DNA of 64,000 bases from Anaspis maculata (lineage: Eukaryota > Arthropoda > Insecta > Coleoptera > Scraptiidae): assembly GCA_949128115.1 (NCBI GenBank), contig OX421967.1, positions 4,330,070-4,394,069 on the forward strand, written 5' to 3'. Made by a program: the position numbers and the translations under genes. Shown piece by piece: positions 47,277-58,479 of the stretch. The notes beneath the pieces are model-generated. The model made no database searches, was not told the origin of the DNA, and saw only the letters and a program-made list of their open reading frames with translations. How positions within the stretch are numbered: the stretch's first letter is position 1; every line of letters begins with the position of its first letter.

Positions 47277-48013
47277 GAAAACGGATCAATATTGAAACCT
47301 GGAATGTGAGAACCCTATACGAAATAACGTTGCAGTTGGGAAAAACGATGATTTGCTAGGGACCAACTGCTGAGAATGCAGCACATGAAAGGAGTAGCGG
47401 TCATGATGAGCAGAGCGGCAAGTAAAGCTTTACGGGAGTCGCAGGCTGTTTCGGAAAGAATCATCGTTGCAGGGTTTGAAGGAAGATTTCGGAATATCAC
47501 AGTAATGAATGTGTATGCGCCAACAAATGAGAAAAGTGAAGTAGAAATGGACGAGTTCTATGAACAACTGCGGGCCGCTTATAACAACTGCAATAAGAAT
47601 GACATCACGATAACCATGGGAGATATGAACGCTGAAGTGAAGAAAAGCAACATTGGAAGAGAACATACGATGGGGAAGAAAGGAATTGGTGAAATGAACA
47701 GTAATTTTGTATGGTGATGAAGAAAAATTCACCGACTTTTGCTCCAGGAATGACCTGGTAATAGATGAAACAGTTTTTCAACAAAGAAAAATTGATAAAT
47801 AACATGGATATCACCTTCAGGCAAAACGAAAAATCAACTCAATCAATCAATTGACCATAATGCAATTTCAAGTAAATGGAGGAGGTCGCTTCTGGATGTG
47901 GGATGTGGGTTTTGACCACGTACTAGTGAGAGACATAATACAGACCAAGTTGGCAGTACATAAGAATAATCAGATCAACAGGGAAAAATTCAGAGATTTG
48001 AAAAAATTATCAA
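47277..48013 (+). pseudogene. RTE-type non-LTR retrotransposon endonuclease remnant
   Basis: Fragments in several frames give the order of an AP-endonuclease domain. INIETWNVRTLYE at 47286 is the N-terminal metal-site strand. GVAVMMSRAASKAL, ERIIVAGFEGRFRNITVMNVYAPTNE and ITMGDMNAEV follow (47391-47640). Then come FCSRNDLVI, TWISPSGK and KWRRSLLDV in shifted frames to about 48010. This matches the endonuclease of RTE-like elements, often annotated in insects as craniofacial development protein 2-like. No reverse transcriptase follows. It begins just right of the CACTA element. Confidence 0.75.
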
Positions 48014-49140
48014 AAAAAACCGAACGTTCCCATTTAATTATGTTGTGGTACACCTTGACTGACGTTTTTTAGCCAAAAGCTCATTTCCACGTCTGCACAC
48101 TAGAAGACGCATGTTAACAAGTTGTAGTGCAATCAATCCAGGAGTAAACATTGAGCAGGCATCAATCATTGAGGTGCATCAATGAAACCTCAGGAACAAA
48201 CAAGCCCATTTCCACCTGTTTTCGGAAAAAAATTGATTTTTTTCAATCAGAGCCGCACATTTTCCATCGAGTTCCTGGCGGGTGCTATTGCAGCATGCCA
48301 AATTTGGTTGAAATCTGCTCGCTACTTCTCGAGTTATTTAACCTCAAAGTTTTCATTTAGACAGCTTATAACTTCTGACAGATGACAGATATGTCATCAC
48401 CTTTATACGAAATGAGCTATCAAAAACCGAAGTCATTTTGTCAAAATTTCCTGTCACTCTTTGACATTGATATTTCCCGTTCACAGATCATGTTGGAAAT
48501 CACATTTTTTTACCATAAACCATACGTGCATACCAAATGTGGTCGAAATCGCTCGATGGTTCAAAAATAAATTGGGGGTAAAAAAAAAACCTGACGCGAA
48601 CGAAACCTTTCACAAACGCCAAAAAAAAAAACGAGAGTCAAAACACCGATGATAATGTTCAATTTCTTTTCTCGATTACCTCATTTTTCATTTTTCAAAA
48701 AAGAAGAAATGTTCTGGAGCACGCACTTATCGACGACGTTGCGGCGGAGCTTGACGCAGTTTATCGACATGCAAAGCTGGGTGATGAACCGTTAATCGGT
48801 TGATCGTTAAATTAATGACGGAGTTAACTTTTTCGTTAACTAATAACCTTTCACGTTAACTTGAAAAATCATTACGGACTAAGTAACTTCCGTTACATTC
48901 AACTTCCGGTACTCAAGTCCGTTAACGTAACTTGTACGGCCATATTTGTCTTCAGAACCCGGAACAGGGAAAATCTGGAAAAATGAAGTGAAGGTTTTAA
49001 CTGTAAAACCTGTAAAAAAGAAATTCTATTAAGCACCAGAAGCATTTTCAGAATCGGGCAATTTCTTCTCAAGATATACTCATTTTAACCGAGGCAAACT
49101 TTTGAGGTGGTCAACTTCAATCTTGGCACAGTTTAGTTAT
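48014..49140. other. No gene seen; short GTTAAC-rich patch
   Basis: Several short open frames without recognisable features. 48795-48930 contains repeated CGTTAAC / GTTAACTT motifs in both orientations. Confidence 0.3.
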
Positions 49141-49147
49141 GTATTAT

Positions 49148-49318
49148 ACAGGGTGATTCATGAGTGTCCTTACATAGGCTGATGGGAGATAGAGGACTTC
49201 GAGGCGAGTCAGGATCCACTGAAAATTTCTTATTTTTCTTCCAATGATTACAAAGATACAGGGTGTTTTGTGTATTTAGTATGAAACTTTGATGAGCCAT
49301 ATTTCTGAAACGGCCATG
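49148..49318 (+). repeat. TACAGGGTG-type dispersed repeat, copy 1
   Basis: Starts TACAGGGTGATTCATGAGTG and has a second TACAGGGTGTTTTGT about 110 bp later, followed by CATATTTCTGAAACG. The same arrangement occurs at 54261-54440. Confidence 0.6.
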
Positions 49319-49319
49319 C

Positions 49320-51063
49320 GCCTGCGCCCGTTCGCGAAAGTTGGATGATACGAACGTTGCGAACTTGTAGCACAGTATCGGTTGGCAGAGTACTCTACTT
49401 TTGGCAAAGTCGAATTTATTGATGAGGAAATAGGTTTTTCCGTAAGTATCCGTAAGATAGGTAGGTATCTATGTAAGTGTTTATTTCCATAAATATCTCA
49501 TAAATAAGCTTGAACCTCGGTTCAAACTATGCAAATAGCTTTTAAACATGCTGCCTAGATTAGGAATATTTCGAAACGTCTGTCGTGAAAAATGTGAAAT
49601 TTTGCAAAAGCAAGCGAAATGGAAGGTACGTATCGCAAAAGCAGTTGAAAAATTGCAAAAAAAGTTATGATGAACGACACGATAGGTACAAACATAATGA
49701 ACCATAACATGCATCTGTCAGTTGCCTTATTGCCACTTGCCAGCCGCGCATATGAACCAGGGCCGCGCTTGAAAGTTGGTTAGACTATAGGACTATGCGA
49801 TTTTGATCAGGTTGACTAAATCATCAGTCTCTTCTTCTTCGTTTCCTCAATTTCTTCCGACTCAATGAAAATTCAACATAGATTTTGACAACAAATGAAT
49901 ATAGTGTGATGTGATGTGAACATTGCAAGCAATAATTATTTTGTTATTGCTTGCAATGTTCACACCACGCTTTCTTGATTGAATGGAATCTAAGCTAAAT
50001 ACCACCTCACATCTCACCTGAAATATGAAATTATCATTGAAATTATAGATGCTATTGGCAATAATAGCCCAATACTTCCGGACCATTCGACAATAAAATT
50101 TGACATTGACATTTTGAGCAAAAATTGATCGCCACGTTTATTCATGCACTACGGCGCAAGCTCATAGGCTTATTACGATTTTGCAGTGTGTCCTCCCAAA
50201 TTTGCAATTGAATGATCATTAATATTCGTGACAGACTGCACCTCAATGATCATCAAGTGTAATGATCATTAACGTTAAATGACGATTGCGAATTTGGGGG
50301 TGACACAAATTCGCAAATCGTAATGAGCCTAGAAGCTTGCGCCGTAGTGCATGGATAAAGGTGGCGATCCATCCCCCCCCCCCCAAAGTGTCGATGTCAA
50401 ATAGTCGAATGGTCCGGAGTATTGGGCTATTATCGCCCTTATTATCTATAATTATAATATTAATTTCATATTTTCGGTGAGGTGTGAGGTGGTATTTGGC
50501 TTAGATTCCATTCAATCAAGAAAGCGCGGTGTGAACATTGCAAGCGGAAACAAAGTAATTATTGCTTGCAATGTTCACACCACATCATACTATCTTTATT
50601 TGTTGCCAAAATATATGTTGAATTTGTATTGAGTCGAAAGAAATGGAGGAAAAGAAGAATAAGAGACTGATGATTCAGTCAATAATCTGATCAAAATCGC
50701 ATAGCCCCATAGTCTAACCAACTTTTAAGCGCGGCCCTGATTAATTTGCGCGTCTGGCAAGTGGCAAGGCAACTGACAGATGCATGTTATAGTTCATTAT
50801 GTTTGTATCCATCGTGTGATTCATTAGGATAACTTTTTTTGCAATTTTTCAACTGCTTTTGCGATAAATATACCTACCTTCCATTTCGCTTGCTTTTGCA
50901 AAATTTCACATTTTTCACGACAGATGTTCTGGAAACCTCTATTCCCTCATCAATAAATCCGACTTTGTCGAAGATAGAGTCCAGGATAGAGTACCACCAA
51001 CCGATACTGTGCTACAAGTTCGCAATGTTCGTATAATCCAACCTTCGCGAACAGGTGCAGGCG
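49320..51063. mobile_element. 1.74-kb palindrome (foldback element)
   Basis: The left arm begins CCTGCGCCCGTTCGCGAA and the right arm ends TTCGCGAACAGGTGCAGGCG. Matching inverted blocks occur throughout, including CATGCATCTGTCAG, GGCCGCGCTT, and the block around GGTATTTAGCTTAGATTCCATT and its inverse. The centre lies near 50200. Each arm also has its own short hairpin around TGAACATTGCAAGC. No transposase frame is visible. Confidence 0.85.
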
Positions 51064-51179
51064 GTCATTTCTTATGTGAAGCGAGGAGATTTTTCAATTT
51101 TTCGTAGGTATATGCTTAAACGTGCACGCTACAGGAATTATATACCTACCTGTCTCACGGATACTTACGGAAACCCATG

Positions 51180-51300
51180 TTCTCATCAATAAATTCGACT
51201 TTGTGCCCAAAAATAAAGTGTCGCCAATCTATACCCTGCTGCCTGTTTGCAATGTTCGTATCATCCAAATTCCGCGAATATGTGTGGTTATTGCTCATGT
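51180..51300 (+). repeat. Diverged partial repeat of the palindrome's right end
   Basis: CATCAATAAATTCGACTTTG ... TGCAATGTTCGTATCATCCAA resembles 50947-51060 in order and wording. It is a partial extra copy outside the palindrome. Confidence 0.55.
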
Positions 51301-51439
51301 TTTTGGAATTTTATTTTGGAATATTATTATTATTATTATTTTGTACGTGCTTATACGTGCACACTCACGGGCATAATTTGGTACAAGAGATGTTGTTGCA
51401 AGAAGCAAGACACAAAATCCAGTTCCTCGATTCCAGAAA

Positions 51440-51663
51440 TACGGTCTGAATGGCGAACTGAAATGAGGGACTTGATGACAAACGACAGATATCGCGATTC
51501 ATTGCAGAAAAGCTGGCCAATGGTTTTCAAAAATCACGGCGATGATGCACGACCACCGGCGATTATTCGACGATTATGGTTACCCCTAGTTAAGGTCCTA
51601 AATGACGTTCTAAATGATCATTTAGTAAATGACGACGTGCAACATTGGTCATTTATATCGTAA
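51440..51663 (+). other. Short unrecognised coding-like frame
   Basis: Reads EWRTEMRDLMTNDRYRDSLQ and onward for about 70 codons with balanced composition, unlike its neighbours. There is no start context and no recognisable domain. The sequence after it contains TGATCATT palindromes also seen at 50213-50270. Confidence 0.2.
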
Positions 51664-51889
51664 TTTACGCTTAATGATCATTCAGTTTTCCAGTCTGTCT
51701 AGGGTATAAGGTGCAGTCTGTCAAGGGTATTAGGTCCTCAAGGCTGACCAATGAGCAAATCGGATTTCATGGTTGCGGCGCCATCTGGTCCACCATATCG
51801 ATTTCGCGGAAATCTCTTATTAGTGAAACGATTGTCATAAAACTTGGAACTTACTTTTGTCTCGTATGAAAATTCTTATTCACTATCAC

Positions 51890-52690
51890 GTAGAAAACTT
51901 TAGTCCGACTTACGGTCACGTAGTAAAGTGGAGAGGGAGTTTACTACGAGATAGTAACACGAAATTGAATCTGGAGAAGACTTTAGTACGAGTCACTATT
52001 ACGTAGTAAACTTTAGTACGAGGTACAATCACGTAGAAAACTTTAGTACGACTTACTGTCACGTAGTAAAGTGGAGAGGGAGTTTACTACGAGATAGTAA
52101 CACGAAATTAAATCAGGAGGGGACTTTAGTGCGAGGTATTATCACGTAGTAAACTTAAGTACGAGTTACTATCACAAAGTGGACTTTGGTACGACTTACT
52201 ATCACGAAGTAAAGTGGAGAGGGAGTTCACTACGAGATAGTAACGAGATTGAATGGGGAGGGGAATTTGGTACGAGTTACTATCACGTAGTAAACTCTAG
52301 TACGAGTTATTTTCACGTAGTGAACTTTAGTACGACTCACTATCACGTAGTAAAGTGGAGAGGGAGTTTACTACAAGATGGTAACACGAAATTAAATCGG
52401 GAGGGGACTTTAGTACGAGTCACTATCACGTAGTAAACTTTAGTACGAGTTACTATCACGTAGAAAACTTTAGTACGACTTACTATTACGTAGTAAAGTG
52501 GAGACGGAGTGTCCTACGTGTAACTCGTACTAAAGTCCTCTCCCGATTTAATTTCGTGATACTATCTCGTAGTAAACTCCCTCTTAACTTTACTACGTGA
52601 TGGTAACTCGTACTAAAGTTCACTTCGTGATAGTGAGTCGTACCAAAGTCCCCACCCCACTTAACTTTGTGATACTATCACGCAATTAAT
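51890..52690. repeat. ~30-bp tandem repeats with terminal inversion
   Basis: CACGTAGTAAACTTTAGTAC / GAGTTACTAT units recur about every 30 bp from 51890 to 52505, with a recurring GTGGAGAGGGAGTTTACTAC variant. From about 52510 to 52690 the same units run in the opposite direction. Translation of the forward part gives a 10-residue periodic peptide (52179-52433), which is a by-product. Confidence 0.85.
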
Positions 52691-52769
52691 CTAAATTTTA
52701 TCATATTGAATAATATGTCCCTTCAGCCGCTTCGTACCTACGTGGTATTGTCCATAATTTTGATATTAG

Positions 52770-53720
52770 TGACTAGATCTTCATTGTTACCTGAAGTTGA
52801 TTCCCCGTTTTATTATTTACGGCTCTTCGTAATGAATAAATACAAGCCACCCATTATTTTGGGGTATGATTTTGCTCTGCTGTGCTGATTTCGGGCACCT
52901 ACCTACCTAGTTCATTTCCTCGTTAATTCCAGTATGTCTTTCTACGCAAGGTGGAAGCTTGAAAAATCACACCACCTTTCAGAAACCATGAAGCTTTCTA
53001 TAGATTTGTCTTGCCTGCCATCATACCTTCTTCATGCCTGGTATTTTATTTCCGGATATGTTCTTTCCAGCTATGTTTGGTCCGGTCTATATGCTTTTTC
53101 TGAGTATGTTTTCTCCATTTTTTTTTATTCCGGCTATGTTCTTGTCCAACGATGTATTTCCCGGGTATGTTTTCTTTGTCTATGTTATGTTGGCTATGTT
53201 ATTTCCGGTAACCCTAGGGGATACGGGAAAAATATGGGCAATTTTGTCGTTATCTTCACCTCTGAAACTGTTTAATGAAATGCGTCATCATTGTTCAGTA
53301 GAGATAAAAACTACCTTTGATGGAGTTTAGTTCAGATTTGATCAAATTCGGTTGAGCACTCCAAAAGTTACCTACGGTGAAAAAAAACGATTCGGGAAGT
53401 CAACTCCAACGTCCTGTATCTTTTTGGGGGAGCATTCTGAGACCATGAATTCCCTAATTTTTTGACTTCATTTCCATTGGAAAATCATCTCTCAGATTTC
53501 AAACAACCAGTTGCAATACCCCGTATACCTAGAGGGTATCATGCGAGAATTTCCCTCAAGACTAAAGGTTTCCCCTTTGAGATAATTTGATGGTGAAAAA
53601 ATTGTTCTAGGAAAATTGTTCTCTTTTTTGCGAGTGCAAAAACGATGTAGTTTTTTATTTTGGATCAAAATATATTACAATGATATGTAATTTCCGGAGG
53701 CAAATTGTCAAAAAAGAATA
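52770..53720 (+). repeat. Segmental duplication, copy B
   Basis: Second copy of 39750-40770, same orientation. The CCCGGAAATAACATA-type stretch inside it (53040-53215) is in the TATGTTATTTCCGGG orientation. Confidence 0.85.
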
Positions 53721-54260
53721 AACAAAGTCTCTTTATTATTCAACCTCTGGTATTTATACCATGTGACGTGAGAAATGAAATAAAATCAAGAGCCAATTTC
53801 TACGCCTCCTATTTTCAGAAATGCGCTAGTCAACTTTTTGTTGTCTTCACAGCGGCCATTTTGAATTTTCTTGCAACTGAATTTTGCAAAACGTGGTCGG
53901 CAATTGTAAAGGAGACTACATTGGACCATTACATACAGAAAAAGACATTCTGCAGGAGGAAGTAGTGATTTTTACGTAAATTAAAATCAGAGTTAAAATC
54001 TGTAAATCTATAGTTTTCCTTGGTTTTACACATTTTCAGTGTGGATGACGGTCGACGTGGTACTTGCAGAGGTGAAATACAACCAGAAATCTAAACTTTC
54101 ACCTTTTCCGAGATCTTATCAGTCATCACCATCATCAGTTTGAAAATTTCTTGTGAGCGACGTCCAATGAAATATTACACTTTTTTAACAAAAATTGAAA
54201 TCTCATAGTCCTCTCCACTCCATTGAGAAAAGTTCCTGTTTCAGAATGTCTTTTCCTGTA

Positions 54261-54440
54261 TACAGGGTGTTCCGTGATCTATGTGACAAACCTCAACACT
54301 TTATAAAGGAATCCAAAGTGAGTTGAGACCAAGAAGATAAAATTTTTTTTGACCACTGGTTACGAAGATACAGGATGTTTTGTACTTTTAGTCACAATTT
54401 TCAAAGTGCAATATTTCTGCAACGATTTCGTAAAAGCAAT
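54261..54440 (+). repeat. TACAGGGTG-type dispersed repeat, copy 2
   Basis: ATACAGGGTGTTCCGTGATC, then GATACAGGATGTTTTGT about 110 bp later, then CAATATTTCTGCAACG; parallels 49148-49318. Confidence 0.6.
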
Positions 54441-55600
54441 TGAAATTTTCATGTTACATTCCCTCACTAATACTTCATAAAAAGCCAAAGCAAGTGGAAA
54501 AAAATTTCAAGACCGGACTACAAAAAAAATTGAATCAGGTTTCCGGATCCAAAATTACCTTTTTTGCGCAATAAAAAAAATGGTTACCATATTCATAGAG
54601 CTGATAAAAAACTCTACACAAATGATTCTCCAGTTCTGACGGCACATTTGAGGTTTTTGGGCCAAAAAATTTGACAACAGCTTATGCACTAGAGGTAAAA
54701 CCTTTACCGGGCATGAAACTTGGAGAAGTTTGATATGATCTACATAAATACTCCAGTTCCGTCAAATCTTCAACTTAGACAACATAGCGCCTAGCAAAAA
54801 GCATCATTAAGAAGAAACAGGGTTGTACTAATTGAAATTCCCGTCAATTGTTTTTGTTCCTTGATTAAGCTATTAGCTAGAGTTTTTGTATTGTTTTTCC
54901 TAAATTTTTGTCAGTAAGATATTATCAACTAATTCATAACATTTGCGCATGAGTTTCTGAAGTTTGAAATAAATAACAAATAAGAAAAATCAGCAATAAT
55001 TTGTGGTTATTGAAGAACTTCATTTTATTCATTGTTAAAGTAATAAATCCATGATGATGATTGGGTATCATCTGTCAATGCGTAATAGTCCTCGATTGTC
55101 AGTTCGGGAAGTCTGAGCGAGGTGGCCATCATGATGAAAGTCATCAATTTTGGAGTAGATTGCACTTGATTAACGTTCTAGAGGAAATCAAGATACATCT
55201 TCCAATCAGTCAGCCTCAAAATAAGGGTGGTCCTATTTACAGGTCTAAAAACTTAACAGACTAACTAACAGACTAACCCCAGGTTACACCAACGCCCAAT
55301 TATTATAATACCAGATAAGGAAAATTTCTTTTGGTCAGTACCTACCTACTCGTTGGTAAACAATAAAAATTCTGGTTTCACAAGAGAGAACGATCCAATG
55401 ATTGATTAGCTGAAGATTTTACGCATTTTCCATGGTCAACCTATTAGGATTGGTTAGGTTGAAATTCATCTAATCTCATATTAGCGTTAATTGCGTATCA
55501 TTTTTTGGTGCAATCCAGGGTAACCAACATACAGACCGACCAACACGGATTTTTTTTGACAGATTTCCACGTTTCAGCCTACGGGGAGTCCAAAAAACGG
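54440..55600. other. No gene seen
   Basis: AT-rich sequence without supported frames. A short plus-strand frame at 55061-55264 has no recognisable features. Confidence 0.3.
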
Positions 55601-55614
55601 ATGAAAATGTTCAA

Positions 55615-55835
55615 TTCGTTCAATGTTCGTCGGTGGTTGAAAACGCCGTGAGCTTCTTGTTTTCCGGTTGCAGAGGTATCTGCCAATAGCCAGGTTTTGG
55701 GTCGAGCGTTCAGAACACCTTCGCCGTGCCCAAATCACGCAACGTCTCATGAATTAGCGGCAACGGAGTGGTTGCGTCCTGCGTGTGTGGTTTCAGCTGG
55801 CGGTAGTACACGCAGACTTAAGGCCGTGGAAATGA
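55615..55835 (-). pseudogene. Ty3/Gypsy reverse-transcriptase fragment
   Basis: The minus strand reads VCVYYRQLKPHTQDATTPLP, then IHETLRDLGTAKVF, and after a frame change GYWQIPLQPENKKLTAF. These are the consecutive VDYRxLN, PLPxIxExLxxLGxAKVF and SGYWQIPL blocks of Gypsy-type RT. A stop and a frameshift interrupt it. The rest of the element is not present here. Confidence 0.75.
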
Positions 55836-56210
55836 TGTGACGAGGAAGAATGTTCATGTGTTCATTTACCATTTATTTCGATTTATATCCAAAAGCACAT
55901 AAATACCTACTACTTATAGGTATTGATAAATTTTGGTTTTCCTCAATAGGTTTTGATGGTCATTTACATGAGGCCGCCACTTGATGTTTTTTTAAAGAGA
56001 TACTTAGGTACCTACTCAACTCATCATGCAAATTTTGGGCGAAATCGGTCGAGCAGTTCTATAGTTACGGTTGAAAACATCTAGGTAACATTGAAGTGCC
56101 AAGTATAGCTCGGTAAGTAGGTAGGTATAACAAAGCTCCAATTCAAAAAACGGCACAGATGGCACTTCATCTCGCCCAAAGGGAACCTCAAAAGGTGTAA
56201 TGAGAATCAG

Positions 56211-56216
56211 TTTATT
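56211..56216 (-). terminator. Polyadenylation signal after the zinc-finger gene
   Basis: AATAAA on the minus strand, about 120 nt past the stop codon of the zinc-finger gene. Confidence 0.45.
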
Positions 56217-56336
56217 CCTGGGACACTTGTACCTATAGTTCTTCAATTTTCTCCTGGCTTTCTTCAACCTTATTATCAGCATGTTCCTTCCGTGCTGCTA
56301 ACAGGCTAGACAATCGCTGACTTGATCACCGTTTTC

Positions 56337-57578
56337 TCAGTTCGGATGCATACGTTTCATGTGCACCTTCACCACCCACTCGTGTTTGCCTCTATACGAA
56401 CACTTTGCACAGTTGAACCAAACAATATGCTCAGCGGCGGCATGTTTCAACATGTGCCTCGTCAAACTGCCCTTGTGTTTGGCTTTGAACGAACACTTCG
56501 CACACCTGAACCAATGGATCTCTTCAACGGCGACGTGTTTCAACGCGTGATTCTTCAATTCGCCCTTGCGCTTGGCCCTATACGAACACTTTGCACATTG
56601 GAACCAAGCGACGTCTTCGGCGGCGGCGTGTTTCAACATGTGGTCTTTCAAGCTCCAATTGCGTTTGGTCTTGAACGAACACTCCGCACAGTAGAACCAA
56701 ACGACATCTTCCGCGGCACCGTGCACATTCAACATGTGCCTGTTGAAATCGCTCTTGCGTTTGGCTTTGAAGGGACACTTGACGCAGCGAAACCAGACGA
56801 TGTCTTCGGCGGCGGCATGTTTCAACATGTGGTCTTTCAAAGCGGCATTACGAGTGGTTTTGAATGAACACTCCGAACATCGGAACCAATCGATGTCGAT
56901 ATTGCTGCCTTCGGCGGCGGCATGTCTGAACATGTGGTGTTTCAAGGCCACGTTGCGTTTGGTTTTGAACGAACATTTTGTACATCGGAACCAATCGATG
57001 TCTTCAGCAGCGGCGTGTACTAACATGTGCGCTTTCAAATGCTCCTTTCGCTTGGATTTATACGAACACTTTGCACATTCGAACCGTTTTATACTTGTTC
57101 CAGAAGCGTGAGTTGGCATGCGCTTTTTCAAGTGTTCCTCTCGCTTGTGTTTGTACGAACACTTATTTCGCGGAAGGTCTTCAATAAGGAAAACTGCACT
57201 GGGATGTGGAGGCGGTGTTGCAAGTCTCGCTGCTGGTGATCGATGAGAATTCGTGTGTTTTACCAGCAGCAAAGTGGAATCGGACCTGAATTGGCAAGCA
57301 CCACAAGAAAATTCATGGGATCCTTCAATACAAAATGAGTTTCGGTAGCTGTTGTCGTCGATTCTACCGTGGTGTTGGTGTTTGCAGTGTTCGTACAAGT
57401 TCCAGTTGTAGTAGTCCTTGAATTTGCAGCAAATGCACGAGAACTGCTCGGGTTCTACGATGGCATGGAACGGTTCTACAATGCCGACATTTTTATGCAT
57501 TCGTTGAACGTGGTGTTCCAGTTGAAACCTCAGATCAAACTCATACGAACATTGTTGACACCAATGTGTCCCCTCCAT
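56337..57578 (-). CDS. C2H2 zinc-finger protein, 413 residues
   Basis: Single-exon frame from ATG 57578 to TGA; this start is chosen because the duplicated pseudogene begins at the same ATG (MEGTHW / MEKIHW). About eleven C2H2 fingers: two or three divergent ones at the N-terminus (HWCQQCSYEF at residue ~5, FSCICCKF at ~47, FSCGACQF at ~90), then a finger that has lost its first Cys (RNKCSYKHKREE, ~135), then eight regular fingers of the FRCxxCSFKxKRxxxLxxHMxxH form from ~165 to the end. The linkers are HAAAEDxxW rather than TGEKP, which is unusual and specific to this gene. There is no ZAD, KRAB or BTB domain. Probably a nuclear DNA- or RNA-binding protein; the target is unknown. Confidence 0.85.
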   Translation of the reverse strand: MEGTHWCQQCSYEFDLRFQLEHHVQRMHKNVGIVEPFHAIVEPEQFSCICCKFKDYYNWNLYEHCKHQHHGRIDDNSYRNSFCIEGSHEFSCGACQFRSDSTLLLVKHTNSHRSPAARLATPPPHPSAVFLIEDLPRNKCSYKHKREEHLKKRMPTHASGTSIKRFECAKCSYKSKRKEHLKAHMLVHAAAEDIDWFRCTKCSFKTKRNVALKHHMFRHAAAEGSNIDIDWFRCSECSFKTTRNAALKDHMLKHAAAEDIVWFRCVKCPFKAKRKSDFNRHMLNVHGAAEDVVWFYCAECSFKTKRNWSLKDHMLKHAAAEDVAWFQCAKCSYRAKRKGELKNHALKHVAVEEIHWFRCAKCSFKAKHKGSLTRHMLKHAAAEHIVWFNCAKCSYRGKHEWVVKVHMKRMHPN

Positions 57579-57798
57579 GGCTGACAATCTAGAATTGTCA
57601 ATATTAGCAACAACTCAGTACACCCTCCTTTTACACATTTTTCTTCAATTCAAATTCCAAATAAGTGAATAGGTACCTACCAACAGACGTTGGTAGATAA
57701 TTTCGATTTTATCAAGAGCGTATTTTGAATGAGCAGCAGCCAAGGACACCATCTTTCGATTGCTCTCTAGGTTTTCCTGCGTGCGCAGTTATAGTAGG

Positions 57799-57939
57799 TA
57801 GGGGAGACCGGGGATGGTTGGCACACTTTTCAGATTCGATTTTTTGTTCTTCTTTTTCTTCAGAGTTCTGGTGGGATTTTTGGAAATTCAGGCCTTGTGT
57901 CAACCCACCCCCCGTATCAACTCGCCCCAGTCTCCTCTA
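57799..57939. mobile_element. Small MITE with GGGGAGACCGGGG ends
   Basis: TAGGGGAGACCGGGG (57799-57813) and CCCCAGTCTCCTCTA (57925-57939) are near-perfect inverted ends around a 140-bp non-coding body. Ends of this wording recur in arthropod short inverted-repeat elements. Confidence 0.5.
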
Positions 57940-58071
57940 CCTACGTAGTGCCCATAGCGATGCGCACTCGGATGCGCAGTAGTGATGTTACAAAATTGTA
58001 CCATTTTCATCATTTAATTAAAAATCTGGTGTCTACCCAGCGCAGGTATCTACTCAGGTCCTACCGAGGGT

Positions 58072-58118
58072 CCTACCTACCTACCTACCTACCTACCTAC
58101 CTACCCACCTACCTACCA
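58072..58118. repeat. CTAC microsatellite
   Basis: About eleven CTAC units with one CCAC variant. Confidence 0.9.
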
Positions 58119-58156
58119 CATATCCATCTAATAGGACCTACCCACCTGTTCCTTAA

Positions 58157-58479
58157 GGACGGAGTCATATTGGTGAAATAAGCGTTGCGAAATCAATCCG
58201 TCTCGGTTTATTTCTTGACGGATTCTTACCATTTTGGTCTCTTTTGAAAGTTACAAGAATGTACTTTGGTTTGAGCCCATTGGCATTTCCGAAATCCAAA
58301 AAAAATATTCAAATTTTGACATTTGAGAAAAAAAAATTTGATTTTGGAAATGCCAATGAGCTCAAACCAAAGAACATTCTTGTAGCTTTTGAAAGAGACC
58401 AAAATGGTGGAAATCCGCCAAGGAATAAACCCAGACGGATTGATTTCGCAACGCTTATTTTACCAATTGAACTCCGTCC
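58157..58479. mobile_element. 323-bp palindromic MITE flanked by TTAA
   Basis: GGACGGAGT at the left and ACTCCGTCC at the right; the two ~160-bp halves are near-perfect inverted copies (GCGTTGCGAAATCAATCCGT and its inverse, TTTGGTTTGAGC and its inverse). TTAA stands immediately outside each end, as for TTAA-targeting elements such as piggyBac-type MITEs. Because CTTAAG is itself palindromic, the exact border is ambiguous. Confidence 0.75.

Noticed and set aside
48382..48652. Two overlapping short frames in 48.4-48.65 kb
   Set aside because: Overlap each other in different frames, end in Lys-rich poly-A-derived sequence, and show no domain.
52179..52433. 84-residue repeat protein with FSTTHYHVVK-like units
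   Set aside because: Direct translation of a 30-bp non-coding minisatellite whose unit inverts nearby.
53705..53965. 86-residue plus-strand frame beside duplication copy B
   Set aside because: No recognisable motif, no conserved partner in copy A, and no splice or promoter support.
56322..57584. Plus-strand frames opposite the zinc-finger gene (up to 181 residues)
   Set aside because: Antisense shadows of the finger repeats; the minus frame has the Cys-Cys-His-His pattern.
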